Position numbers and translations under genes: made by a program
Origin: Candidatus Woesearchaeota archaeon
GTDB lineage: Archaea; Nanobdellota; Nanobdellia; Woesearchaeales; ARS49
Direction of reading: 5' to 3'
Length of the DNA: 64,000 nucleotides
NCBI GenBank assembly: GCA_019322895.1
Contig: JAHWHZ010000001.1
Coordinates: 62,001 to 126,000, forward strand
The notes under the pieces: generated by a model
Told to the model about the DNA's origin: nothing
The model's database searches: none
The model's input: only the letters and a program-made list of their open reading frames with translations
Shown: positions 1-9,319 of the stretch, piece after piece
How the letters are laid out: the number at the start of each line of letters is the position of its first letter
How positions within the stretch are numbered: the stretch's first letter is position 1

Positions 1-337
1 TGGTCTCTGTTACAAATTCATGGCGCAAAAGTTCTGAATAGCCCGGCGTTTCTCTCACCTCTTCTTCAGTCAGATTGCGAATGTATTCTGTGACTGCAGC
101 ATTCCATTTCTTGAACAAGCTTCTGATAGTTTCCCAGTTAGCTGCAATTATCTTAGTTTCATCTGGAAAGCTGTCGCCCATTTCCTCTAGATAAATAGGC
201 ATGACATCTGAAATAAAGTTATAGCGTTCATTGATAAAGCCTACAGCACGCATTGCATCCCACACCTTATCCTGTTTTATTCCTTTATAGAAACTGCCTA
301 AAAGGGCTGCTTTCATTGCTGTCAATGTATTTTCCAT
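1..337 (-). CDS. Hypothetical protein, C-terminus cut by window edge
   Basis: An open frame reads leftward from an ATG at 337 through to base 1 without a stop, giving 112 residues beginning MENTLTAMKAALLG. I recognise no domain; the visible part is soluble, mixed alpha-helical and moderately acidic. A TATA-like box (ATTTAAAT, centre near 364) lies 27 bases upstream of the ATG, so the transcript is probably leaderless, which supports this start. It is transcribed away from the RHH-kinase pair, and the two promoters share the stretch 338-434. The remainder of the gene lies outside the window. Confidence 0.65.
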   Translation of the reverse strand, partial: MENTLTAMKAALLGSFYKGIKQDKVWDAMRAVGFINERYNFISDVMPIYLEEMGDSFPDETKIIAANWETIRSLFKKWNAAVTEYIRNLTEEEVRETPGYSELLRHEFVTET

Positions 338-434
338 ACTATAAAATTTGACGTCATAGTATTTAAATATAATATATCACCTTTGAGTAGTCAAATTCAT
401 CAGCTTTATAAGGTATGACCAGGTAATACTCGGT

Positions 435-566
435 ATGAAGAAGAAGATCAGCATTTCTATTGATGAAGAGACCTTATTGAAGATACTGGAGAGTATTGAC
501 AAGGGAAAATTCAGGAATAAAAGCCACGCAATAGAGTATGCTGTGAACAATTTGCTAAGAAAATGA
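435..566 (+). CDS. Small ribbon-helix-helix DNA-binding protein
   Basis: A 43-residue protein starting MKKKISISIDEE. A short beta strand of alternating residues followed by two helices (LLKILESIDKGKF and SHAIEYAVNNLL) is the CopG/Arc ribbon-helix-helix pattern. Such proteins dimerise and bind operator DNA, often as antitoxins or autoregulators. The TATA box TTATA near 406-410 has its centre 26 bases before the ATG, indicating a leaderless start. The stop codon overlaps the ATG of the giant kinase at 563 (ATGA), so the two are translationally coupled. That coupling suggests the protein regulates the kinase gene, but no toxin domain is seen in the kinase. Too short for usual gene finders. Confidence 0.7.
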   Translation: MKKKISISIDEETLLKILESIDKGKFRNKSHAIEYAVNNLLRK

Positions 567-3500
567 GTGAGTCAGAAATAGTAAGCATTCCGGATTATGA
601 AAGACCAAAAGATCCAAAGGATTATACAGGCAGGACTATCAATGGCTATAGAATTCTTGAAAAATTAGGAGCAGGTACTTTTGGTGTTGTTTACGTTGGC
701 GAGAGAGATGGTAAAAAATTTGCTCTGAAGCTCCTGCCTACAAACGATCCTTTGCTTGCCAGTACACTGCAGAAAGAGCTTGATGCGCAAGAAGGGCTTA
801 AGCATCCAAATATCCGGGAAATATATGAATTCTGTCCAGATGCGCGCTTTGATGATAATGGCAATGATCCTTTGTCTTTGCTGGTAATGGAATATGTTAA
901 CGGAACGCACCTGAAAGTTGCAGAAGTTGATAACAATGCGTTCTATCCGATTGTTTTACACGTGAAAAATGCACTTAAGGCCGCCCATAATCAAGGCATA
1001 ATTAGCAAGGATGTAAAGCCGACAAACATTCTTGTTACAAAAGACGGCCAGGCAAAAGTGTGTGATTTTGGCCTTTCAAAAAAAGTTGAGGAGCACTCTA
1101 TGCAACAGCTGGAGTGTTCAGAAAATCTAGATAGTACGGAAGCTTCTGCTGCAAGAAGCCTCCAGAGCCCTGGAACATACGGCTACTTCCCTCCTGGAGA
1201 AAAGGCAGATTCTCCTGCTTACGACCTCTTTAGTTTTGGTATAACTCTTTATCAGATGGTCCTGCAGAGGATAGAATTCCCAGATGCAGATGTTTTTGAT
1301 GATGTAAAGAAAAAAGCAGAAGAAAGAGGATTGATAAATCCTGAAGGTCTTGCAGAACTTATCAAGAATCTCACCCTGAAAAAGCACAAGAGGCCTAAAG
1401 ATTTTTCAGAAGTAGAAGAAACAGCAGGCTGGAAGGCGATTGATGATGTTGAAAACAAATTCTGGAAAAAAGTTTCTACATACTTGAAAGAACAAATAGA
1501 ATATTGTGATGAGCCTGTTGAAAATCAGGAAGAGCTTGTTGAGAATTTGGAAAGCTACCTAAAAGCGCCAAGAAGCCAGCGCTTAAATGCAGCAAAGAAT
1601 GTCTTGTACAGGTTCTCTCCAAAAGACAGGGAATTCTTGGCTAAGCAGATAGCATCTCCTAACTTTTACACTTCGCTTGATTCAGACGAGTTGTTAAGGC
1701 TGTCTTTAACACTATTCTCTTTTGAAGAACTGGTCAAGATTTCAGATTTAACTGACCCTGAACAATACCAAAAAATGTGGGACCGGTTCAATAAAGCGTC
1801 AGAATTGTCAACTGAACTGGGTTTTGAAGATTATTTTGAACAGCAAGAGATGGAGCTCTGGGCAAAATACGCAGACAAGTTTGACCAGGCAGAAGCTGCT
1901 GAAAAAACCCGTAAAGAGCTTGAGACAGAACAAAGTCAGAATATACAAGAGGCAAATTTTCCGACATACCAAAAATATATCCAGCTGATTAATCAGCTAA
2001 ATCCTGCAAAGATAAAAGACGAACTTGCAGACAACATTGCTTATTCTGCCTGGAAAGAAGGCCTTGCTCCAGAATATGTTGATTATATTGTTGAGTCTAT
2101 TGCTCGCAGGAGAGAGAAAGGATTGCTCAGGAGAGTGGCTGAGGGATTATATGAATTCTTTGGCAAAACAAACCCTGCTGGATTAAGTGATATACAAGAC
2201 CCTTTTGCTGACAAGAGCAAGCAGGAGATAAGAGAAGAACTAAAAAAATATGCTGAACAATGCGAACAAGCAGATGGACTGAATAATCCTTTTGGATTTA
2301 ATAAAGACCTTAAGCTGATCAAAAAAGCAGGCAGAAAATACAATGTTTTTGTCGAGGACATTATTGAAGAAACAGTTCGCAAGGCCGCAAAAAGAACTGC
2401 CTGCGCTGCAATTAAAACACCAGTTGGCGAAATTGCCTCATTGTTCCCTATCAGTTTCAGGGATATAACGAATCTTCCCCAATTGCAAAGCATAAAATAT
2501 CTTGGGCAAATCGCATTGTATAGCCACAAACAAAATGTTTTTATTGGCGACATTTTCAGAGAGGCTTCTGATGAAGTTTATCGTAAGAACCACCTTAAAT
2601 TTAAGAATATGATTGATATATCAAATAAGCTGGAAAACACATTCCCAAAAGCCTTCACAAAAAGACCAGACTATTCTCAGCTTGAACGCACTGTTTCAGG
2701 GATAAGCAAGAGCAAGGTTGTTGAATATCGTAAGAGCGAAGCAGCAACACATACATTCATTGTAAAAGGCTTGGCAGCAAGTTTTTCTGCGCTTTGGGCA
2801 GCAACGTATTTTACAGACTCTTTTTTAGCAGGTGCTCTTGCAGGCGTGGCAGCCGCTCCCATATGCGCTTTTGATGAGTATTTTAAGAATATAAAAACAA
2901 TGCGTAAATGGGACCAGCAAACAAAAGTACAGGAATCTATTGATGCAACAGTCAAGAAATTAATGCAGGGAAAAGATGGAACTGCCAAGTATGCGCAGCA
3001 CAAAAAAACAAAAAAATCCAGAAAAAAGACACTCAGCTCAATTCTTAACAGATTGAAAGCAAGATTCTCTAAAACAAATGATTCAATAGACTTGGAAAAC
3101 CTGCAGGAAAGATACAAAAGCAGCGTTGAAAGCGGGCTTTCTTTCAAGCAAGCACGCAAGATGCTTGACAAGATTGCAAAATACAGGAGATCTGATGTTA
3201 ATTTCAACAATAAAGACCTCGATGACTTAGTAAAGCTGCAGGTAAATAATATATTGTTTGACGGCGAGATGCCGCATAATGTTTTTATGCCTGGAATTGC
3301 AGGAAAATACATACATGATGCAAAACAATTCGCAAAAAGATATAACACAGACATCACTGACATGATTCAAAATTTAGTAAAAACCAAAGCAAAAAATAAA
3401 ATCAAACAATGCCTTCCAGACCCTCTTCCTCCGTACTCAACTCATTTTGAATATTATGAGCAGCTTGAAGAATTATTGGTTTTTGCAGAGAGAAATAAAA

Positions 3501-4771
3501 CAGATATCAAGCAGATTATTGATGAAGAGCTAAGCAAAAAAGCAAAAAAGTTTGTGCAAAACGCACATACTCCTGGGAGACCTGAAAGCATAGCAGACCT
3601 GCAGCAGCTTGCAAACTTAAATGAGCTGTATGGCGGCTTTGACGAAGAGCTTGAAAAAGCAATGATCTTTTTCAAGAAAAGCTACGTTGACGGCTCTCCA
3701 AATCCGCCTTCAGAAATCAGCGAGATAGAAAAGCAAATCAAGGAAGGAAGAAAAGGAATCCTTGCAGACAAATATCCTGTTGCAATGGGTCTGGAGCAGA
3801 ATCTTGAAGAGAAAGTTAAAACACCTGGCAGCTGGTTCCGAAGTTTCTGTTTTGGCGGCGTACCAACAGGAATGGCTGCGGGACTTGCAACTACTGTAGC
3901 TAAATTTACAGCAGATCCAGACTTTCTTCAGTATTGGCCGGCTGCATTCTCTACAATCTTCGGAGTACTTGCAGGAACCGCAGTCCATAGGGGATATACT
4001 GCAATAAGAGAGCATATAAAACCTGCAGAATCTCTTAAGAAAAAAACAAGTTTGCTTAGCAGGATTAAAAGTTATTTTCTTCGTGATATTGTTACGGATT
4101 TTGATGGTATCAGCGCTGCATCGTATATAATCGGTTTGCCGATCATGGGCGGAGTAATATCTACTGCAATCGCAGCCAAAATGTATGACCTGCCAACTGC
4201 AGGCACTGCAGGCGCAATAGGGATGGGCATAGGTTTGACATATAATGCTGCGCGAATACTTAAACCGATTATACTGCCAGCAAAAACAAAAAACAAAGAA
4301 ACCCTCACAGATAAAGTTAATGAAGCAGAACAAAAAGAAGAGCCTATTGCAGAAGAACCTGTACAAAAATCCTATCAAACTGTAGACATTACAGGAGTAT
4401 TTGAAAAGATAAAGGAAAGAACTGGATTAAGCATGAAGTATATCAATGAAATAAATGCTGACAAAAGCAAATTTCTGAATTTTGTTAAAATTGGTGATGT
4501 TGAGAACGCAATAGAAGAGGTTCTTGAGCTGGATGAATTATATCGGCAAAATAAAGCACCAAAACCTCAAGTGAAAGAGCCTGCCGACTTTGTTGAAATT
4601 GATGTTAAAGAAGATCAAAAACCTCCTTCTGAAGAAAAACCTTCTCCTCAAGTCAGTTATGAGCCAGGGCCCTTGCCTGCGCAATTGGGGAAAAAGCCTG
4701 TTGAACCTCCTGCAGAGGACCAAAACAGCTCTCAGGAAGAAGACCCTCAAGAAGAACCCATGACAGAATAA
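563..4771 (+). CDS. Giant eukaryotic-like Ser/Thr protein kinase with C-terminal membrane segments
   Basis: A 1402-residue protein with an N-terminal kinase domain (about 25-285). Visible motifs are the glycine loop GAGTFG (36-41), the ATP lysine in ALKLL (K56), the catalytic loop SKDVKPTN (D150, N155; the usual His-Arg before the Asp is Ser-Lys), DFG (168-170) and a GTYGYFPPGE activation/APE-like segment. All residues needed for phosphotransfer appear present. The middle is long, charged and helical. Hydrophobic segments lie near 730-770, 1094-1145 and 1183-1232, rich in Gly and Ala, so the protein is probably anchored in the membrane. The tail (from about 1270) is Pro/Glu-rich. The start overlaps the RHH gene by four bases. 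The substrate is unknown. Two further kinase-like proteins occur in this window. Confidence 0.85.
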   Translation: MSESEIVSIPDYERPKDPKDYTGRTINGYRILEKLGAGTFGVVYVGERDGKKFALKLLPTNDPLLASTLQKELDAQEGLKHPNIREIYEFCPDARFDDNGNDPLSLLVMEYVNGTHLKVAEVDNNAFYPIVLHVKNALKAAHNQGIISKDVKPTNILVTKDGQAKVCDFGLSKKVEEHSMQQLECSENLDSTEASAARSLQSPGTYGYFPPGEKADSPAYDLFSFGITLYQMVLQRIEFPDADVFDDVKKKAEERGLINPEGLAELIKNLTLKKHKRPKDFSEVEETAGWKAIDDVENKFWKKVSTYLKEQIEYCDEPVENQEELVENLESYLKAPRSQRLNAAKNVLYRFSPKDREFLAKQIASPNFYTSLDSDELLRLSLTLFSFEELVKISDLTDPEQYQKMWDRFNKASELSTELGFEDYFEQQEMELWAKYADKFDQAEAAEKTRKELETEQSQNIQEANFPTYQKYIQLINQLNPAKIKDELADNIAYSAWKEGLAPEYVDYIVESIARRREKGLLRRVAEGLYEFFGKTNPAGLSDIQDPFADKSKQEIREELKKYAEQCEQADGLNNPFGFNKDLKLIKKAGRKYNVFVEDIIEETVRKAAKRTACAAIKTPVGEIASLFPISFRDITNLPQLQSIKYLGQIALYSHKQNVFIGDIFREASDEVYRKNHLKFKNMIDISNKLENTFPKAFTKRPDYSQLERTVSGISKSKVVEYRKSEAATHTFIVKGLAASFSALWAATYFTDSFLAGALAGVAAAPICAFDEYFKNIKTMRKWDQQTKVQESIDATVKKLMQGKDGTAKYAQHKKTKKSRKKTLSSILNRLKARFSKTNDSIDLENLQERYKSSVESGLSFKQARKMLDKIAKYRRSDVNFNNKDLDDLVKLQVNNILFDGEMPHNVFMPGIAGKYIHDAKQFAKRYNTDITDMIQNLVKTKAKNKIKQCLPDPLPPYSTHFEYYEQLEELLVFAERNKTDIKQIIDEELSKKAKKFVQNAHTPGRPESIADLQQLANLNELYGGFDEELEKAMIFFKKSYVDGSPNPPSEISEIEKQIKEGRKGILADKYPVAMGLEQNLEEKVKTPGSWFRSFCFGGVPTGMAAGLATTVAKFTADPDFLQYWPAAFSTIFGVLAGTAVHRGYTAIREHIKPAESLKKKTSLLSRIKSYFLRDIVTDFDGISAASYIIGLPIMGGVISTAIAAKMYDLPTAGTAGAIGMGIGLTYNAARILKPIILPAKTKNKETLTDKVNEAEQKEEPIAEEPVQKSYQTVDITGVFEKIKERTGLSMKYINEINADKSKFLNFVKIGDVENAIEEVLELDELYRQNKAPKPQVKEPADFVEIDVKEDQKPPSEEKPSPQVSYEPGPLPAQLGKKPVEPPAEDQNSSQEEDPQEEPMTE

Positions 4772-4907
4772 CTGCCTTCGCAAGACATACAAGGGGCTTA
4801 TTGCCTAAAAGTAATGCAAGTAAAACTGACTTTAAAAACTTTTTGTCCGCAAACCTTCCGCCTTCTAAACCAAAAACCTTATAAACAAAAGAATCTTCAT
4901 GCGACAC

Positions 4908-5129
4908 ATGGAAAGCATTGCAGCTGAAGATAATAAGGAATTCTCAAAGGCTTTGCAGAGGGATTCTGAAAAAATGAGTGATGAAGAATGGCAAGAGTAT
5001 GCCCTAAAAGGGCTTGAAAAGCTTTACGGCACTGCAAAGCTAAAAAAGAATCGCTTATCAAAAAAAGAATGGTTTGCGCGATTTCTTAAGAAAAAGCCTT
5101 CAGAGATTTTCAGGAAATACGGTTTGTAA
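4908..5129 (+). CDS. Small charged helical protein, convergent with PIN nuclease
   Basis: A 73-residue protein, MESIAAEDNKEFSKAL, highly charged and helical, with a basic C-terminal half (LKKKPSEIFRKYGL). An in-frame ATG exists at 4899, but the TATA box (centre 4882) lies 26 bases before the ATG at 4908, which favours the shorter leaderless form. Its last 30 bases overlap the end of the PIN-domain gene on the opposite strand. Antitoxins are usually upstream of and co-directional with their PIN toxin, so a toxin-antitoxin relation is only a possibility. No known domain recognised. Confidence 0.6.
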   Translation: MESIAAEDNKEFSKALQRDSEKMSDEEWQEYALKGLEKLYGTAKLKKNRLSKKEWFARFLKKKPSEIFRKYGL

Positions 5130-5501
5130 GTCAGGAAAGTCAAAATGCTTAATGTTTCTAGTGACTAGAAATTCTGCACCTCCTTTTTTGGCCAATAAAT
5201 AGTGCAAGGCATCCTCAGAATCTGTTCTTGATATCTGTCTTGATTTTAGGATATCTTCTTCTGTGATGCCTAATTTCACTGTTTTTTTCTTTATAAAGTT
5301 TAATAATTGCGATATTTGTTCTTCGCTCGCATTATTTTCAAGCTCATCTATTACAAGTTCAGAAATAAGTATCTCAAACTCGCATTTTACAGCCCTTCTT
5401 ATCAGCTCAAAAGCAAAATCTCCTATTGGCCTTAATCTATCATTTCGCCCTAATAAGTAATCCAAATACACGTTTGTATCAATATAAATCAGTCTTGGCA
5501 T
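5100..5501 (-). CDS. PIN-domain ribonuclease (VapC-like)
   Basis: A 133-residue protein of the usual PIN length. The N-terminal YIDTNVYLD motif supplies the first catalytic Asp (D8). Further acidic positions are E53 in VIDELE and D94/D97 in RTDSEDALH, followed by the TRN motif at 114-116. PIN proteins are Mg-dependent RNases that usually cleave tRNA or rRNA as toxins, or act in rRNA maturation. A TATA box centred at 5527 lies 26 bases upstream of the ATG, so the mRNA is leaderless. There is no RHH or AbrB antitoxin directly upstream; the only small neighbour is the convergent gene at 4908, whose 3' end overlaps this one. It may be an orphan toxin or a housekeeping PIN nuclease. Confidence 0.8.
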   Translation of the reverse strand: MPRLIYIDTNVYLDYLLGRNDRLRPIGDFAFELIRRAVKCEFEILISELVIDELENNASEEQISQLLNFIKKKTVKLGITEEDILKSRQISRTDSEDALHYLLAKKGGAEFLVTRNIKHFDFPDLQTVFPENL

Positions 5502-5558
5502 GCAAATATTGCTGATTTTGCTCTTTATATGCCTTTACCAGAATTTTCCGGAAATATT

Positions 5559-5771
5559 TCATCCCACAAACTCAAACCTTGGCACTTTCTTTCCTTCTAT
5601 TTCAACGTCTTCTAAGAACATCTTTTTTGGTCGCACCCACAAGCTGAAATCCCCATATAAGCACTTGTACACTACAACTTCCTCGCCTGTCTCGCTGTGC
5701 CTTGCCTCTCCTATTACTTCATAGTATTTGCCTTTGTAGTGCTTGTATTTGCCTTTTTTCAATTCTCGCAT
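5559..5771 (-). CDS. DUF1653 family protein
   Basis: A 70-residue beta-rich protein, MRELKKGKYKHYKGKYY, with the DUF1653 pattern: a Y/K-rich GKYKHYKGKYYEV start, then HSETGEEVVVYKCLYG and WVRPKKMF. The function of this family is unknown. A longer frame begins at 5810, but the TATA box TATATATA (centre about 5797) lies 26 bases before the ATG at 5769-5771 and inside the longer frame, so I chose the shorter start. It is divergent from ileS, the two promoters lying within about 75 bases of each other. Confidence 0.75.
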   Translation of the reverse strand: MRELKKGKYKHYKGKYYEVIGEARHSETGEEVVVYKCLYGDFSLWVRPKKMFLEDVEIEGKKVPRFEFVG

Positions 5772-5847
5772 ATTCTCCAACAAAACAAACCCATATATAT
5801 ACCTATGCAAAAAGTTTTTAAACCATTACTAGTTTTTCTCCTCTATT

Positions 5848-8800
5848 ATGGCTATTACTAGATATAATAAGGAAATAGAATTAGAAATCTTGAAGTTTTG
5901 GGAAGCTAATGATATTTATGAGAAGGTTAAAAGCAAGAACAAAGGAAAAGAAAAGTTCTATTTCCTGCAGGGTCCGCCTTACACTTCTGGAAGACTGCAT
6001 ATTGCCCATGCCTGGAATAACAGCGCAAAAGACATTGTGATGAGATACAAGAGGGCTAGAGGCATGGATGTCTGGGACAGGGCAGGATATGACATGCACG
6101 GCCTTCCGACTGCAAATGCAGTGATGAAAAAGCTTAATCTGAAAACAAAAGAAGAGATTGTAAAATACGGTGTTGATAAGTTCATAAAGGAATGCATCAA
6201 GTTCTCAAGCGATAATGCATTATTGATGGATAAAGACCTGTGGCGGGTGGGCATCTGGATGGATTATGACAAGGCATATTGGCCTATCAAGAAGTATTAT
6301 ATAGAGGGCGAGTGGTGGCTTATCAAGAAAGCGCATGAGAAAAAGAGATTATATAAGGGAAAGAAGGTCATGACCTGGTGTTCTGAATGTGAAACAGGTC
6401 TGGCAAAACATGAATTAAGATATGAAACAGACAAAGACAATTCTATCTTTCTGAAATTTCCAGTAGAAGGCAAGGAAAAAGAATACTTGATCATCTGGAC
6501 AACAACTCCCTGGACAATTCCATTCAATCTTGCAGTGATGGTAAATCCAGAACTGGACTATGTGAGAGCAAAGGTTGATGATGAAGTGTGGATTATATCC
6601 AAAGCATTAGTCAACGTATTAATCAAGGGCCTTACTGATAAAGATTACAAGATAATTGAGGAATTCAAGGGCGACAAGCTGGAAGGAGTGCATTACAAGC
6701 ACCCGATGATTGATGAGATTCCAAGCATGCAGGAGATAAAAAACAAGCACAAGAACACGCATTCAGTGATAATGAGCACAGAATATGTTGACGTTACAGC
6801 AGGCTCTGGATTAGTGCACTGTGCCCCTGGCTGCGGTCCAGAAGACTTTGAAGTTGGCAAGGAGCATGGCCTGCCAGCATACAACAACCTGAATGAGCAG
6901 GGCGTGTTTGAAAACATGGGCCCGTATGACGGCAAGACTGCAAAAGTTGATGACCAGTTCTTTATTGACAAATTAAAAGATATGGGTGTGTTGATTGAAG
7001 TCACTCCTGTTGAGCACGAGTATGCTCACTGCTGGCGTTGCCATAAGCCTGTCATTTTCAGGGCAACAAAGCAGTGGTTTATGAAAGTTGAAGATTTAAG
7101 AGAAAAGCTCATTGAAGAAAATAAAGATGTATTGTGGATTCCTAAAGATATCAGCAAAAGATATGATAACTGGATAGATAATCTTAAAGATAATTCGATT
7201 ACAAGGCAGAGATTCTGGGGATGCCCTGTTCCTATCTGGGAATGCAAGAAGTGCGGACATGTAACTGTAATCGGTTCTGAAGAAGAATTAAAGAAAAAAT
7301 CAATAGATAATAAAGTTCCAGAAGACTTGCACAGGCCTTGGATTGATGAAATTAAGATAAAATGTAAGTGCGGGGAAGAAGTAAGCAGGATACCTGATGT
7401 CATTGATGTCTGGATTGATTCTGGCACAGCTTCATGGAACTGCCTGGAATATCCTGCTAATAAAGAGTATTTTGAGAAGTGGTGGCCTGCTGATTTTATC
7501 TTAGAAGCAACAGAGCAGGTCAGATTATGGTACAGCATGCTTAATATCTGTTCTGTGATTGCTTTTGATAAGAAATGCTATGATGCAGTCTACTCGCATG
7601 GGATGCTTTTGGATTGGCAAGGCGTAAAAATGAGCAAAAGCATTGGCAATATTGTCTCCCCTTATGAAGTCATTGACAAGTACAGTGCAGATGTATTAAG
7701 ATATTACATGAATGAGACCACTGCAGGAGAAAATATCAATTTCAATTGGGAAGGAGTCAAGATAAAGAACAGGAACCTGACAGTCTTATGGAATATTCAT
7801 AATCTTGTAATCAACCTGGCCAAAGAATTAGGCGTTAATCCAGACAAGCTTGAGCCTAAGGAAGATTTGTTTGGAATAGAGGAAAAATTCATTCTCTCAA
7901 GACTGCACAGCACAATCAAGACTGTTACAAGTTTATTTGAAAAATACAGGCTTGATGAGACAATCACAGTTATTGAGAAATTATTCCTTGACTTGAGCAG
8001 GATTTACATACAATTAGTAAGAGAAAAGTCTGCAGTAGGAACTCCTGAAGAAAAAGAGGTTGTATTGCACACCACATACAATGTCTTGTTTGAAACAATG
8101 AAGATGTTCAATGTGATCTGCCCGTTTATCTGCGAGAAGATGTATCTTGATTTCAAGGAGGCATTTGCCCTGCCTGAGGAATCAATCAATCTTTTGTCTT
8201 GGCCAGAAGAAGATGATGAGATGATGGATGAGGAAGTTGAGAAGAACATGGATAATGCTTATTTAGTGATCCAGTCTATATTATATGCAAGGGAGAAAGC
8301 AGGCCTTGGCGTGAGGTGGCCTGTGAAAGCTGTTGAGGTTGTCACAAAAGATGAAGGAATAACATTTGCAGCTGAAAACATGGATGCAATAATAATGCGC
8401 CAGACAAATGTTAAGGAAATCAATACTCACAAAGAATTTCCTGCAATAAAAAAGACTGTTAAACTTAACACCACTCCACTAAGAGAGGCTTTTGGAGAGC
8501 TTGTTCCTAAGATAATTGCAAAGTTCAATACAGAGAGCCCTAAAAAAATTTTAGATAACCTTGAGAAAAAAAGCAAGGTTGAATTGACTATTGAAGCGCA
8601 GAAAGTTGTGCTGCTTCCAGAGCATATAACAGTTGACAGGGAAGTTCCTGATAATCTTGTTGAAGTTGAAGTAAAAGGAGGCTTCATCTATCTAGACAAG
8701 ACAAGAACTGATGAATTAGAATCAGAAGGATATGCAAGAGAAGCCATGAGAAGGGTTCAGGCTGCAAGGAAAAAAGCAGGCCTGCAGAAGATGGACACAA

Positions 8801-8988
8801 TCACTTTATATCTTAAGGCTGATGAAGAGCTTGTTAAGATGCTTGAATCATGGACAAAGCAGATTAAAGAGAAAGTAGGGGCAGCAAGTATAAAGATTGG
8901 TTCAGAACCCCCTGCCAAAAAGATGCAGTTTGAATCAGAAGACAATATCAAGGGCAAGGTCATTGGAATTTTCTTTGACAAGATGTAA
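5848..8988 (+). CDS. ileS: Isoleucyl-tRNA synthetase
   Basis: A class I aminoacyl-tRNA synthetase of 1046 residues, the normal length for archaeal/eukaryotic-type IleRS. It charges tRNA-Ile with isoleucine. The ATP-binding HIGH motif appears as HIAH (51-54) after GPPYTSGRL, and the KMSKS loop as VKMSKSIGN (around 593). The CP1 editing domain is marked by TTTPWTIPFNLAV and GSGLVHCAPGCGPEDF. Cys pairs (CSEC, CWRCH, CKKCG, CKCG) suggest zinc-binding knuckles. The C-terminal region matches the archaeal anticodon-binding and RNA-binding tail. The TATA box (TTTTTAAA, centre about 5820) is 28 bases upstream of the ATG, indicating a leaderless or nearly leaderless transcript. Confidence 0.97.
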   Translation: MAITRYNKEIELEILKFWEANDIYEKVKSKNKGKEKFYFLQGPPYTSGRLHIAHAWNNSAKDIVMRYKRARGMDVWDRAGYDMHGLPTANAVMKKLNLKTKEEIVKYGVDKFIKECIKFSSDNALLMDKDLWRVGIWMDYDKAYWPIKKYYIEGEWWLIKKAHEKKRLYKGKKVMTWCSECETGLAKHELRYETDKDNSIFLKFPVEGKEKEYLIIWTTTPWTIPFNLAVMVNPELDYVRAKVDDEVWIISKALVNVLIKGLTDKDYKIIEEFKGDKLEGVHYKHPMIDEIPSMQEIKNKHKNTHSVIMSTEYVDVTAGSGLVHCAPGCGPEDFEVGKEHGLPAYNNLNEQGVFENMGPYDGKTAKVDDQFFIDKLKDMGVLIEVTPVEHEYAHCWRCHKPVIFRATKQWFMKVEDLREKLIEENKDVLWIPKDISKRYDNWIDNLKDNSITRQRFWGCPVPIWECKKCGHVTVIGSEEELKKKSIDNKVPEDLHRPWIDEIKIKCKCGEEVSRIPDVIDVWIDSGTASWNCLEYPANKEYFEKWWPADFILEATEQVRLWYSMLNICSVIAFDKKCYDAVYSHGMLLDWQGVKMSKSIGNIVSPYEVIDKYSADVLRYYMNETTAGENINFNWEGVKIKNRNLTVLWNIHNLVINLAKELGVNPDKLEPKEDLFGIEEKFILSRLHSTIKTVTSLFEKYRLDETITVIEKLFLDLSRIYIQLVREKSAVGTPEEKEVVLHTTYNVLFETMKMFNVICPFICEKMYLDFKEAFALPEESINLLSWPEEDDEMMDEEVEKNMDNAYLVIQSILYAREKAGLGVRWPVKAVEVVTKDEGITFAAENMDAIIMRQTNVKEINTHKEFPAIKKTVKLNTTPLREAFGELVPKIIAKFNTESPKKILDNLEKKSKVELTIEAQKVVLLPEHITVDREVPDNLVEVEVKGGFIYLDKTRTDELESEGYAREAMRRVQAARKKAGLQKMDTITLYLKADEELVKMLESWTKQIKEKVGAASIKIGSEPPAKKMQFESEDNIKGKVIGIFFDKM

Positions 8989-9067
8989 TTCTAATATATA
9001 TTTTAGAGAATAATAATCTTTAAAAGCAGACCTTTTTGTTTTAATAAAAATCAGAGGTGAGTCGTGA

Positions 9068-9250
9068 GTGAACATAGCAAATGCACTGATTTTACTTAAT
9101 GTTGCTGTCAATCACATCAAAATAATCGCAGCAAACAGAAAACAGCTGGAAAAAAGAATCAAAAAGCAGAAACAAGGGATTGGCTTCTTGATGATAGTAT
9201 TATTATTAGTTGGTGCAATAGCATTGACCAGCATGTTCTTCATGTATTGA
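9068..9250 (+). CDS. Small tail-anchored membrane protein
   Basis: A 60-residue protein starting at a GTG codon eight bases after a GAGGTGA ribosome-binding site (9054-9060). The N-terminal two thirds are helical and end in a basic heptad-like stretch (RKQLEKRIKKQKQ). The C-terminus is a single hydrophobic segment (FLMIVLLLVGAIALTSMFFM), which would make it a tail-anchored protein facing the cytoplasm. No family recognised. It lies alone between ileS and a secreted-protein operon. Confidence 0.6.
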   Translation: MNIANALILLNVAVNHIKIIAANRKQLEKRIKKQKQGIGFLMIVLLLVGAIALTSMFFMY

Positions 9251-9319
9251 AATGACGCCTGGCGAAGTTCTCTAAATATTAGAAAAATATATAAACTAGT
9301 TCTTAAAACTTTTAAGCAG

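Noticed and set aside
3710..4378. Long open frames antisense to the giant kinase (also 2083-2553 and 2677-3363)
   Set aside because: They lie wholly inside the kinase gene on the other strand, are rich in Ser/Cys/Phe, and have no promoter or ribosome-binding site.
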